Assembly: GCA_030528965.1 (NCBI GenBank)
Contig: JAUMXS010000025.1
Coordinates: 638 to 14,240 of the forward strand
Reading direction: 5' to 3'
DNA length: 13,603 nucleotides
Source: Eubacteriales bacterium
Lineage (GTDB): Bacteria; Bacillota; Clostridia; Oscillospirales; Oscillospiraceae
Of the stretch, positions 1 to 6,180 are shown piece after piece (position 1 is the stretch's first letter; every line of letters starts with the position of its first letter). The position numbers and the translations under genes were made by a program. The notes beneath the pieces are model-generated. The model was not told the DNA's origin and ran no database searches. It saw only the letters and a program-made list of their open reading frames with translations.

Positions 1-1
1 C

Positions 2-1036
2 AAAGCAAAGCATTTTATTTTCCTCGAATACTATATCCTCGCCGAGGGCCGTCTCTGGGATGAACTGCGCGCCCTTCTTCTGCAGAAAAAAGCCGAGGGC
101 GTGGATGTCCGCATTATCTATGACGATCTGGGCAGCATCCGCCGGCTTCCCGCGGACTTTCCCTCCCAGCTGGAACGCTTGGGCATCCGCTGCCGGGTGT
201 TCCACCGTTTCCGTCCCTTCCTCACCGGCAGCTTCAACTGCCGGGACCACAGAAAGATCCTCATCATCGACGGCCACACCGCCTTTACCGGCGGTCTGAA
301 CCTCGCCGACGAATATATAAACCTCATTTCCCCCTACGGCCATTGGCTGGATTCCGGGATCCTCCTGCGCGGTGAAGGCGTCTGGAGCTTTACCGTCATG
401 TTCCTCAGCATGTGGGAAAACCTCGGCCCCGGTGACCGGGATTATTCCCTCTTCCGGCCCAAATCCGCCCTCGTGCCCACCCCGGCCGCCGGCTTTGTCC
501 AGCCTTTTTCCGATGAACCCCACGACGATGAGACCGTCGGAAAAACAGCCTTCCTCAACCTCATCTCCCGGGCGGAACGCTATGTCTATATCTGCACGCC
601 CTATCTGATCCCCGATAACGAACTCGTAACCGCTCTCATCGCCGCCGCCAAAAGCGGTGTCGATGTGCGCATCATTACGCCCGGCGTCCCCGATAAGTGG
701 TTCGTCCATACCCTGACCCATTCCTATTACCCCGAACTCATCCGCGCCGGAGTGCGCGTTTACGAATATTCCCCCGGCTTTATCCACGGCAAGACCCTTG
801 TCTGTGACGATGAACTCGCCATCTGCGGCACCATCAATTTTGACTACCGCAGTTTCTACCTGCAGTACGAATGCGGCGTCTGGATGTACCGTACGCCGGC
901 CATCGCTCAGATGCACGAGGACTTCCTCCGGACCCTCGAACGCTGTGAGGAGATCACCGCCGCTCACTGCGACGCTTTCCCCCTCGTCAAACGCATCATG
1001 CAGGGCCTGCTTCGGATCTTCGCCCCGCTTCTCTGA
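2..1036 (+). CDS. cls: Cardiolipin synthase (phospholipase D family), 5' end outside window
   Basis: Joins phosphatidylglycerol units (or PG and another phospholipid) into cardiolipin at the cytoplasmic membrane. The frame is open from base 2, so the N-terminus, where bacterial Cls proteins carry membrane helices, lies upstream of the window. Two phospholipase D HKD motifs are seen: HRKILIID with its His codon at 248, and HGKTLVCD with its His codon at 785. The first is followed by the usual TGGLNLADEY stretch and the second by GTINFDYRS, both typical of Cls. The visible 344 residues cover both catalytic halves, and the C-terminus ends normally with a TGA. The next gene, an O-acyltransferase, starts 132 bases downstream on the same strand. 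No T-rich terminator separates them, so co-transcription is possible. Which of several Cls paralogues this is cannot be told. Confidence 0.93.
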   Translation, partial: KAKHFIFLEYYILAEGRLWDELRALLLQKKAEGVDVRIIYDDLGSIRRLPADFPSQLERLGIRCRVFHRFRPFLTGSFNCRDHRKILIIDGHTAFTGGLNLADEYINLISPYGHWLDSGILLRGEGVWSFTVMFLSMWENLGPGDRDYSLFRPKSALVPTPAAGFVQPFSDEPHDDETVGKTAFLNLISRAERYVYICTPYLIPDNELVTALIAAAKSGVDVRIITPGVPDKWFVHTLTHSYYPELIRAGVRVYEYSPGFIHGKTLVCDDELAICGTINFDYRSFYLQYECGVWMYRTPAIAQMHEDFLRTLERCEEITAAHCDAFPLVKRIMQGLLRIFAPLL

Positions 1037-1077
1037 TTTCATCCGACACCGATCACCGCCAATTGACATCGACCGCC

Positions 1078-1093
1078 GCCGGCCGATGCCGGC
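1078..1093. repeat. Short GC inverted repeat between cls and the acyltransferase
   Basis: Perfect 6-bp arms GCCGGC/GCCGGC flank a CGAT loop in the 132-base gap. There is no T-run after it, so it does not look like an intrinsic terminator. It could be a pause or mRNA-processing hairpin, or chance in GC-rich sequence. A TTGACA box at 1064-1069 has no credible -10 partner. No other feature is seen in this gap apart from the AGGAGG ribosome site just before 1169. Confidence 0.3.
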
Positions 1094-1168
1094 CAACGTC
1101 AAAGCCCGGATCGGGAACGCCTCCGCTCCCGGCCTTCTCTTTCGTCTATTTCACCTCAGGAGGACATC

Positions 1169-2560
1169 ATGGTCTTTTCCGGTTTTAACTTCCTGTTCCT
1201 GTTTCTTCCCGCACTTCTCATCGTCTATTACGCTGTTCCCGCCCGGTTTGCCGCCGGGCGCAACGGCGTCCTTTTGCTGTTCAGTCTTGTATTCTATGCC
1301 TGCGGCGGCGTGGCTTTTCTTCCGCTCATGCTCGTTTCCTCTTTTATAAACTGGGCCGGCGGCCTGCTTGCCGCCCCCGGAAAAGCTCATCGGAAGGCCT
1401 TTTTCCTCCTCACGCTCATCCTCGATCTCTCCCTGCTCGGCTGGTTTAAATACGCGGGCTTTCTCGCCCAGAATCTTGCCGCCCTCGGCCTTCCCGTCCC
1501 GGTCCCGGAGATCACGCTTCCCATCGGCATCAGCTTCTTCACCTTTCAGGGTATGAGTTATCTCTTTGACGTCCGGAACGGAACCGCTCCGCCCGAGCGC
1601 AGTCTCCTGCGCGTCACGCTTTATATCGCCCTGTTCCCTCAGCTCATTGCCGGCCCCATCGTCCGATATACCGATGTGGCCGACGCTCTCCGGTCCCGCC
1701 GGGAGAACTTTTCCGATTTCACCGACGGCGTTCTGCGTTTCCTCTTCGGCCTTGCAAAAAAGATGCTCCTCGCCAATCTCCTCGCCGAACTGGCCGACGA
1801 GGTGTTCTCCGGAACCGCCGCCCTCTCTGCCGCTTCCGCATGGCTCGGCGCCCTCGCCTATACCGCACAGATCTATTTCGATTTCTCCGGCTACTCCGAC
1901 ATGGCCATCGGCCTCGGCCGTATGTTCGGGTTCCGTTTTCCGGAAAACTTCAATTATCCCTATATCGCCCGCTCCGTCACGGAATTCTGGCGGCGCTGGC
2001 ACATGTCCCTTTCCGGCTGGTTCCGGGATTATGTGTATTTCCCCCTCGGCGGCAGCCGCTGTTCGGCCGCTCTGCAGCTTCGCAACCTTCTCATCGTCTG
2101 GCTGCTCACCGGACTTTGGCACGGCGCCGCGTGGAACTTCGTGTTCTGGGGCCTGTATTTCGCCCTGCTCCTCATGGGAGAACGTTTCCTTTGGGGCAGC
2201 GCTCTTTCCCGCGCCCCGCGCGCCCTGCAGCATCTCTACGCTCTGCTGCTCGTCGTCCTCAGCTGGGTTCTGTTCCGCGCCGATACTCTGCCGCGCGCTC
2301 TGGAACTGTTCGCCGCCATGTTCGGTGCTGCTCCGCTTTGGGACATCCGCACAGAATTCCTCCTCCGACAGTACGGCCCCATCCTTCTCATCGCCGCCGT
2401 TGCCTGCCTGCCCCTGCGCCCCGCTCTGGAAAAACATCTGCCTCCCTCCGGCCTTCTGCGCGTCTGGGGTACGCCCGTTCTCGCGTTTTCCCTCTTTGTC
2501 CTCTGCTATGTCCGCCTCGCGGGTTCGAGCTTCAATCCCTTTATCTATTTCCGGTTCTGA
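1169..2560 (+). CDS. MBOAT-family membrane O-acyltransferase (AlgI/DltB type)
   Basis: Membrane-bound O-acyltransferase. By family it moves an acyl group, often acetyl, across the membrane onto an extracellular polymer or envelope molecule. The 463-residue length and the repeated hydrophobic segments from the first residues on fit AlgI-like proteins. Two conserved regions are visible: EFWRRWHMSLSGWFRDYVYF with His278, and LTGLWHGAAWNF with His318, the latter matching the essential MBOAT histidine. The start is well supported by an AGGAGG site about 7 bases before the ATG. AlgI-type enzymes usually sit beside an AlgX/DHHW- or SGNH-type partner that finishes the transfer. None is present here: the upstream neighbour is cardiolipin synthase and the next gene is convergent. 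The substrate cannot be told from sequence, so no gene symbol is given. Confidence 0.9.
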   Translation: MVFSGFNFLFLFLPALLIVYYAVPARFAAGRNGVLLLFSLVFYACGGVAFLPLMLVSSFINWAGGLLAAPGKAHRKAFFLLTLILDLSLLGWFKYAGFLAQNLAALGLPVPVPEITLPIGISFFTFQGMSYLFDVRNGTAPPERSLLRVTLYIALFPQLIAGPIVRYTDVADALRSRRENFSDFTDGVLRFLFGLAKKMLLANLLAELADEVFSGTAALSAASAWLGALAYTAQIYFDFSGYSDMAIGLGRMFGFRFPENFNYPYIARSVTEFWRRWHMSLSGWFRDYVYFPLGGSRCSAALQLRNLLIVWLLTGLWHGAAWNFVFWGLYFALLLMGERFLWGSALSRAPRALQHLYALLLVVLSWVLFRADTLPRALELFAAMFGAAPLWDIRTEFLLRQYGPILLIAAVACLPLRPALEKHLPPSGLLRVWGTPVLAFSLFVLCYVRLAGSSFNPFIYFRF

Positions 2561-2575
2561 CCTGAGATCAATTAC

Positions 2576-2611
2576 AAAAAGGGTATGCGCCATGATGCGC
2601 ATACCCTTTTT
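2576..2611. terminator. Bidirectional intrinsic terminator
   Basis: A perfect 15-bp inverted repeat (2576-2590 with 2597-2611, loop CATGAT) has AAAAA at one end and TTTTT at the other. It therefore reads as a hairpin plus U-run on both strands. It lies between the stop of the plus-strand acyltransferase and the stop of the minus-strand acyl-CoA synthetase and very likely serves both. Confidence 0.92.
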
Positions 2612-2640
2612 CGTTTCCTGTTCGGATGATATCAATGATC

Positions 2641-2665
2641 CGTGTTATCGTTTTTCGTGTTATCG
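2641..2665. repeat. Short direct repeat
   Basis: CGTGTTATCG occurs at 2641-2650 and again at 2656-2665, separated by TTTTT. It sits between the terminator and the end of the acyl-CoA synthetase gene. No function is apparent; it may be replication slippage in a non-coding gap. Confidence 0.35.
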
Positions 2666-2670
2666 ATCTT

Positions 2671-4305
2671 TCAGTTGCCGGTCTGACGGGCAACGATCGA
2701 CGCCGCACCGTATTTCTCGCGGAGCTTGGGCTTTTCGATCTTGCCGGTCGGGTTCCGCGGCACCACGTCAAAGATGATCTCCCGCGGACGCTTATAGCGC
2801 GGAAGTCCGAGACAATACTCGTTCATTTCCTCTTCCGTCGCCGTGACGCCCGGCTTCAGCTCGATGATCGCCGCCGCGATCTCTCCCAGACGCTCGTTCG
2901 GACGGCCTATGACCGCCACGTCCTTGATCTTATTGTTCGCACGGAGATAATCCTCGATCTGCACCGGGTAGATGTTCTCGCCGCCGCTGATGATGACGTC
3001 CTTGGCGCGATCGACCAGCCAGATGAAACCGTCCTCGTCCACACGGGCCATGTCTCCCGTGAGCAGCCAGTCGCCGTGCATGACCTCCGCCGTAGCCTCG
3101 GGATTGTGGTAATAGCAAGTCATAACGCCCGGGCCCCGGACAGTCAGCTCACCCACTTCACCCTGCGGCACTTCACGGAAGCTGCGGTCCACCACCTTGG
3201 CTTCCCAGCCGTAACCGGGGATGCCGATGGCGCCGACCTTGTGGATATTCTCTGTGCCCAGATGTACACAGCCCGGTCCGATCGACTCGGAAAGGCCGTA
3301 GTTGGTATCGTAATCGTGCTTGGGGAAAACCTTCTTCCAGCGATGGATCAGGCTCGGCGGCACCGGCTGCGCACCGATATGCATCAGACGCCAGCGATCC
3401 AGATCGTATTCGGACAGGTCCACATCCCCACGATCAATGGCATCGAGAATGTCCTGCGCCCAGGGTACCAGCAGCCAGACGATGCTGCACTGTTCGTCCG
3501 AAACAGCCTTGAGGATCCATTTCGGGCTGATACCGCGCAGAAGGACCGCCCGGCTGCCTGCAAGCAGCGAACCGAACCAGTGCATCTTCGCGCCCGTATG
3601 GTACAGCGGCGGAATGCAAAGGAAACAGTCGCCGCGGCCCTGGCCGTGGTGAGCCTGCTCCGTCAGGCAGGCATGGACAAGGCTCTCGTGATTATGCAGG
3701 ATCGCTTTCGGGAAACCCGTCGTGCCGGACGAGAAATAAATCGCCGCGTCATCCGAATCCTGCAGTTCCACCGGCGGACGGCGGCTGGAGCAGAAACTCA
3801 TAAACTGATAATAGCTGTCCGCAAAGTCCGGGCAGCTGCGGCCCACAAAGTAATACTTCCGGACCTTGTGCATCTGATCGCGCACCGCGCCGACGCGTTC
3901 CGTGAACTCCGGGCCAAAGACCAGCAGCGTCGCATCCGACAGATCAACGCAATACCGGATCTCATCCGCCGTATATCGATAGTTCATGGGTACCGCCAGC
4001 GCACCCGCCTTCAGCGCGCCGAAATAAATCGGCAGCCACTCGAGACAGTTCATCAGAAGGATCGCGACCTTGTCGCCCTTCTTGACATTATTCGCCATCA
4101 GCAGATTGGCAAAACGGTTCGCACGACGGTCAAAATCTTCCCAGGAGATCTCCCGGCGATACGCCGTTTCCATCGCCGCTTCTACCAGCGCAAATTCGCT
4201 CCAGCGTTCGGTCTTGCGTCCCTCTTCCTCGGGGTTGATCTCCACCAGCGCTGTCTCTTCTCCGTACAGCTTGGCATTCCGTTCAAGAAACTCCGTAATC
4301 GGCAT
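2671..4305 (-). CDS. AMP-forming acyl-CoA synthetase (class I adenylate-forming enzyme)
   Basis: Activates a carboxylic acid with ATP to an acyl-adenylate and then transfers it to coenzyme A; probably cytoplasmic. At 544 residues it has the full two-domain architecture: the P-loop SSGTTGFPK (192-200), an adenine-binding NYGLSES stretch, the TGD motif, the hinge region DRAKDVIISGGE and the C-terminal PTGKIEK with the catalytic lysine at 522. The start chosen is the ATG at 4305, read as MPITEFLERN, because GGAGGG lies just upstream. The frame stays open another 32 codons, but that stretch covers the leader hairpin and looks non-coding. No signal peptide is visible. The substrate is unknown: medium- or long-chain fatty acids are plausible from overall resemblance to FadD-like ligases, but aromatic acids cannot be excluded. 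It is monocistronic, with its own promoter and a shared downstream terminator. Confidence 0.92.
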   Translation of the reverse strand: MPITEFLERNAKLYGEETALVEINPEEEGRKTERWSEFALVEAAMETAYRREISWEDFDRRANRFANLLMANNVKKGDKVAILLMNCLEWLPIYFGALKAGALAVPMNYRYTADEIRYCVDLSDATLLVFGPEFTERVGAVRDQMHKVRKYYFVGRSCPDFADSYYQFMSFCSSRRPPVELQDSDDAAIYFSSGTTGFPKAILHNHESLVHACLTEQAHHGQGRGDCFLCIPPLYHTGAKMHWFGSLLAGSRAVLLRGISPKWILKAVSDEQCSIVWLLVPWAQDILDAIDRGDVDLSEYDLDRWRLMHIGAQPVPPSLIHRWKKVFPKHDYDTNYGLSESIGPGCVHLGTENIHKVGAIGIPGYGWEAKVVDRSFREVPQGEVGELTVRGPGVMTCYYHNPEATAEVMHGDWLLTGDMARVDEDGFIWLVDRAKDVIISGGENIYPVQIEDYLRANNKIKDVAVIGRPNERLGEIAAAIIELKPGVTATEEEMNEYCLGLPRYKRPREIIFDVVPRNPTGKIEKPKLREKYGAASIVARQTGN

Positions 4306-4468
4306 GATGCTTTCCCTCCGTATAAAACAAAGCGCGCAGGTCTCTCTTCGAGACGAGCGTGCCTCCTGAAACCGCCTTCGAACCGGTTCTTCTCGCCTCA
4401 CCGGAGAACCCAGGTTCGGACCCCGCTTACATTCCCGGTCCGCGCGGATACTTACTTATACAATTAAC
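4306..4468 (-). promoter_or_regulatory. Structured 5' leader of the acyl-CoA synthetase, candidate attenuator or riboswitch
   Basis: The transcript from the promoter at 4475-4503 should begin near 4468, leaving an untranslated leader of about 160 nt. Visible pairings are a 6-bp stem 4417-4422/4437-4442, a 6-bp stem 4385-4390/4405-4410 and a 5-bp stem 4370-4374/4384-4388. The second and third share bases and exclude one another. A terminator-like hairpin follows at 4332-4362. This is the layout of a conditional terminator. I do not recognise a known riboswitch class, and the T-box consensus GGUGGNACCGCG is absent. The pairings are by eye, without energy calculation. Confidence 0.5.
4324..4362 (-). 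terminator. Intrinsic terminator-like hairpin in the leader of the acyl-CoA synthetase
   Basis: On the minus strand, arms 4357-4362/4332-4337 (GCACGC/GCGCGC, one G-U pair) and 4350-4354/4340-4344 (GTCTC/GAGAC) form a two-part stem. It has a small AG/GA internal loop and a 5-base loop, and TTTGTTTT (4331-4324) follows directly. It ends about 18 bases before the start codon of the gene on the same strand and downstream of its promoter, so if active it would be an attenuator. Confidence 0.6.
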
Positions 4469-4474
4469 AGGAGC

Positions 4475-4503
4475 ATCATAACAGACCGTTTCCGATTCGT
4501 CAA
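4475..4503 (-). promoter_or_regulatory. Sigma-70-type promoter of the acyl-CoA synthetase
   Basis: Minus-strand boxes TTGACG (-35, 4498-4503) and TATGAT (-10, 4475-4480) are 17 bp apart, a near-consensus vegetative promoter. Initiation is expected near 4468. The only gene downstream on this strand is the acyl-CoA synthetase. It is divergent from the selenium operon promoter, with the two -35 boxes about 45 bp apart. Confidence 0.75.
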
Positions 4504-4548
4504 GATTTTTCTCCCGGCCCCACATTCCCCGTCGTTTCCCGGGCCTGC

Positions 4549-4577
4549 TTGCTTTTCCCCTTAAAATAGTTTAAAAT
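4549..4577 (+). promoter_or_regulatory. Sigma-70-type promoter of the selenium operon
   Basis: TTGCTT (-35, 4549-4554) and TAAAAT (-10, 4572-4577) are 17 bp apart. The expected start of transcription is near 4584. This lies downstream of the ATG at 4578 and so argues for the TTG start at 4599. The -10 region is inside a direct repeat of TTAAAATA (4561-4568 and 4571-4578). Two similar pyrimidine/GC blocks (TCCCGGCCC near 4512 and TCCCGGGCC near 4537) flank the area upstream of the -35; whether either binds a regulator is unknown. Confidence 0.7.
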
Positions 4578-4598
4578 ATGCACCCAGAGGTGATCGTT

Positions 4599-5657
4599 TT
4601 GAAAAGCAAAATGTCCGCATATTTCCCCATCCTCATAGCAGGTGCCGTCACCGGCCTTCTTGCCGTTCTCCTGACGGTCAACGGAAACCCTGCCAACATG
4701 GGCTTCTGTATCGCCTGCTTCATCCGTGACATCGCCGGCGGTCTGGGCCTCCACCGCGCTCCCGTTGTGCAGTACATACGCCCCGAGATCCCCGGACTCG
4801 TCCTCGGCGCTTTTCTCATGTCCCTGTTCCGCCGGGAATTCCGGGCGCAGAGCGGCTCCGCCCCTCTGACCCGTTTCCTCCTCGGCGTCTTTGTCATGAT
4901 CGGCTCCCTCGTCTTTCTCGGCTGTCCCCTCCGTATGGTCCTGCGCCTTGCCGGCGGTGACCTCAACGCTCTGGTCGGCCTCGCCGGCTTCGCATGCGGC
5001 GTCGGCGTCGGTGCCGTCTTCCTCAACAAGGGCTTTTCCCTGCGCCGGGCCTATTCCCAGCCCCGTTCCGAGGGCTATATCCCCGCCGCGGTTGCTCTCG
5101 GCCTGCTCGCTCTGCTCGTTTCCGCCCCCGCTTTCATCTTCTTCAGCGAATCCGGCCCGGGCTCTCTCCATGCTCCCATTATCCTCGCCCTTGCCGCCGG
5201 CCTCGCCGTCGGTATGCTCGCACAGTACAGCCGACTTTGCATGATGGGCGGCATTCGGGACCTGTTCCTGTTCCGTGACCCCTGCCTGATCTCCGGTTTC
5301 TGCCTCATCTTCCTCGCTGCCCTCATCGGCAATGCCGTAAACGGAAGCCTGCATTTCAGCTTCGCCGATCAGCCCGTCGCACATACCGAGTCCCTCTGGA
5401 ACTTCCTCGGCATGCTTCTCGTCGGCCTCGGCAGCGTCTTCCTCGGCGGCTGCCCCCTCCGTCAGCTCATTCTCGCCGGAAGCGGCAGCGGTGATGCCGG
5501 TCTCGCCGTCCTCGGTCTTGCCGCCGGTGCGGCTTTCTGCCATAACTTCGGCCTCGCTTCCTCCGCCAGCGGTACCACCCCTGCCGGACGCGCCGCCGTC
5601 ATCCTCGGCCTCGCTTTCTGCCTTGTCGTGGGCCTTCTCAATCTCAGAAAAAAATAA
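4599..5657 (+). CDS. yedE: YedE-type selenium metabolism membrane protein (YeeE/YedE family)
   Basis: Polytopic inner-membrane protein of the YeeE/YedE family. The selenium-linked branch is thought to import or handle a selenium or sulfur species. About 352 residues, almost wholly hydrophobic, probably 9-10 membrane segments. It shows the internal duplication of the family: MGFCIACFIRD followed by GCPLRMVLRLAGGD in the first half, then LCMMGGIRD followed by GGCPLRQLILAGSGSGD in the second. Conserved cysteines include Cys37 and Cys40 and one in each GCPLR. I choose the TTG at 4599: AGAGGTGA lies 6-13 bases upstream, and the predicted transcript starts after the alternative ATG at 4578, which has no ribosome site. 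First gene of a four-gene operon with YedF-like, Se/S-carrier and desulfurase genes; that context supports the selenium rather than the thiosulfate-transport (YeeE) reading. The cargo is not proven. Confidence 0.88.
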   Translation: MKSKMSAYFPILIAGAVTGLLAVLLTVNGNPANMGFCIACFIRDIAGGLGLHRAPVVQYIRPEIPGLVLGAFLMSLFRREFRAQSGSAPLTRFLLGVFVMIGSLVFLGCPLRMVLRLAGGDLNALVGLAGFACGVGVGAVFLNKGFSLRRAYSQPRSEGYIPAAVALGLLALLVSAPAFIFFSESGPGSLHAPIILALAAGLAVGMLAQYSRLCMMGGIRDLFLFRDPCLISGFCLIFLAALIGNAVNGSLHFSFADQPVAHTESLWNFLGMLLVGLGSVFLGGCPLRQLILAGSGSGDAGLAVLGLAAGAAFCHNFGLASSASGTTPAGRAAVILGLAFCLVVGLLNLRKK

Positions 5658-5676
5658 TCGGGAGGTATTCGGAACT

Positions 5677-5886
5677 ATGAAAACTGTCGATGCCAGAGGC
5701 CTTGCCTGTCCGGAACCTTTGCTTATGACCAAACGCGCTGTGGATTCCGACGGCACGCCCCTGCAGGTCCTTGTCGATAACCGGATCGCCGTCGGGAATA
5801 TTACCCGCTGGGCCAATAACCACAAACTCTCCATCACCGTTACGGAATCCGACGACGGCGATTTCACTCTCTCGCTGAACGCTTGA
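5677..5886 (+). CDS. yedF: TusA-like sulfur/selenium relay protein, single-domain YedF
   Basis: Small cytoplasmic relay protein of the TusA/YedF (SirA-like) fold, 69 residues. It begins MKTVDARGLACPEPLL, carrying the family CPxP motif with the reactive Cys11 that accepts persulfide or selenide. The ATG at 5677 has GGGAGG about 11 bases upstream, 19 bases after the yedE stop. The same frame is open upstream of this ATG but overlaps yedE and is not coding. Selenium-associated YedF proteins are usually about 200 residues, with a C-terminal DsrE-like domain after the TusA domain. That second domain is absent here: the frame ends with TGA straight after the TusA domain. Placement between yedE and a Se/S-carrier gene supports the YedF role; a plain TusA-like function is the alternative. 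Confidence 0.88.
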   Translation: MKTVDARGLACPEPLLMTKRAVDSDGTPLQVLVDNRIAVGNITRWANNHKLSITVTESDDGDFTLSLNA

Positions 5887-5899
5887 ATCATGCATGATT
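5886..5899. repeat. 14-bp perfect palindrome over the yedF stop / Se-carrier start
   Basis: AATCATGCATGATT is its own reverse complement. It begins on the last base of the yedF TGA and contains the next gene's ATG (5890-5892). As RNA it can form a 5-bp stem with a TGCA loop that buries the start codon. No ribosome site precedes this start, so the hairpin fits translation coupled to ribosomes finishing yedF. It could also be a DNA-binding site or chance. Confidence 0.6.
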
Positions 5900-6156
5900 A
5901 TATCGTCACTTTCCTCACCCACTTCGGCGCATCCTTATTTCTGCGCCGGATGACCGGGAAATTCCCCGGCCTGCAGCTTCAGCCGACTCCGCGCGTTCTT
6001 TCCGCCTCCTGCGGCGTCTGCGCCGCGTTCCGGGCAGGGGAATCCACGGAATGCGACACGATCTCCCTCGTCTCCGCCCTCGCGGAGGAGTCCGAGGCGG
6101 AAGCCCTTTACCGTCGGACGGCCAGCGGCTATGACCGTCTGCTCACCTTTGACTGA
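5890..6156 (+). CDS. Small Se/S-carrier-like protein (PF11823 / DUF3343 type)
   Basis: An 88-residue protein resembling the putative Se/S carrier family, a small ferredoxin-fold-like group found beside YedE, YedF and desulfurase genes. The recognisable signature is PTPRVLSASCGVCAAF, matching the family pattern of a proline-rich turn followed by S-x-SCG. Cys41 is the expected conserved residue, with Cys44 as a possible partner. No signal peptide or membrane segment is seen. It starts 3 bases after the yedF stop in the same frame and has no visible ribosome site, so it probably relies on reinitiation. The biochemical function is not established for the family; a carrier role between desulfurase and acceptor is inferred from the cysteine and the neighbourhood. 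Confidence 0.82.
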   Translation: MHDYIVTFLTHFGASLFLRRMTGKFPGLQLQPTPRVLSASCGVCAAFRAGESTECDTISLVSALAEESEAEALYRRTASGYDRLLTFD

Positions 6157-6180
6157 CTCTCGGAAGAAAGGCGGGACGCT

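Noticed and set aside
1064..1093. TTGACA box as a promoter for the acyltransferase
   Set aside because: The expected -10 position is fully GC-rich (ATGCCG region), so no promoter can be supported.
4339..4385. T-box element in the acyl-CoA synthetase leader
   Set aside because: AGGAGGCACGCTCGTC is loosely similar to a T-box region, but the UGGN/ACC core is missing and no stem I with a specifier loop is evident in about 160 nt.
2626..4467. A 613-codon open frame on the plus strand lying over the acyl-CoA synthetase gene
   Set aside because: It runs antisense to a gene with clear adenylate-forming motifs, starts within the terminator/intergenic region without a ribosome site, and its product (rich in Arg, His and Asp) shows no recognisable domain. 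GC-rich codon use explains the long open frame.
4500..5891. A 463-codon minus-strand frame over yedE and yedF, and similar ones at 1151-2635 and 5935-7263
   Set aside because: Low-complexity Glu/Gly/Ala-rich products complementary to real membrane or enzyme genes, a common shadow effect in GC-rich coding sequence.
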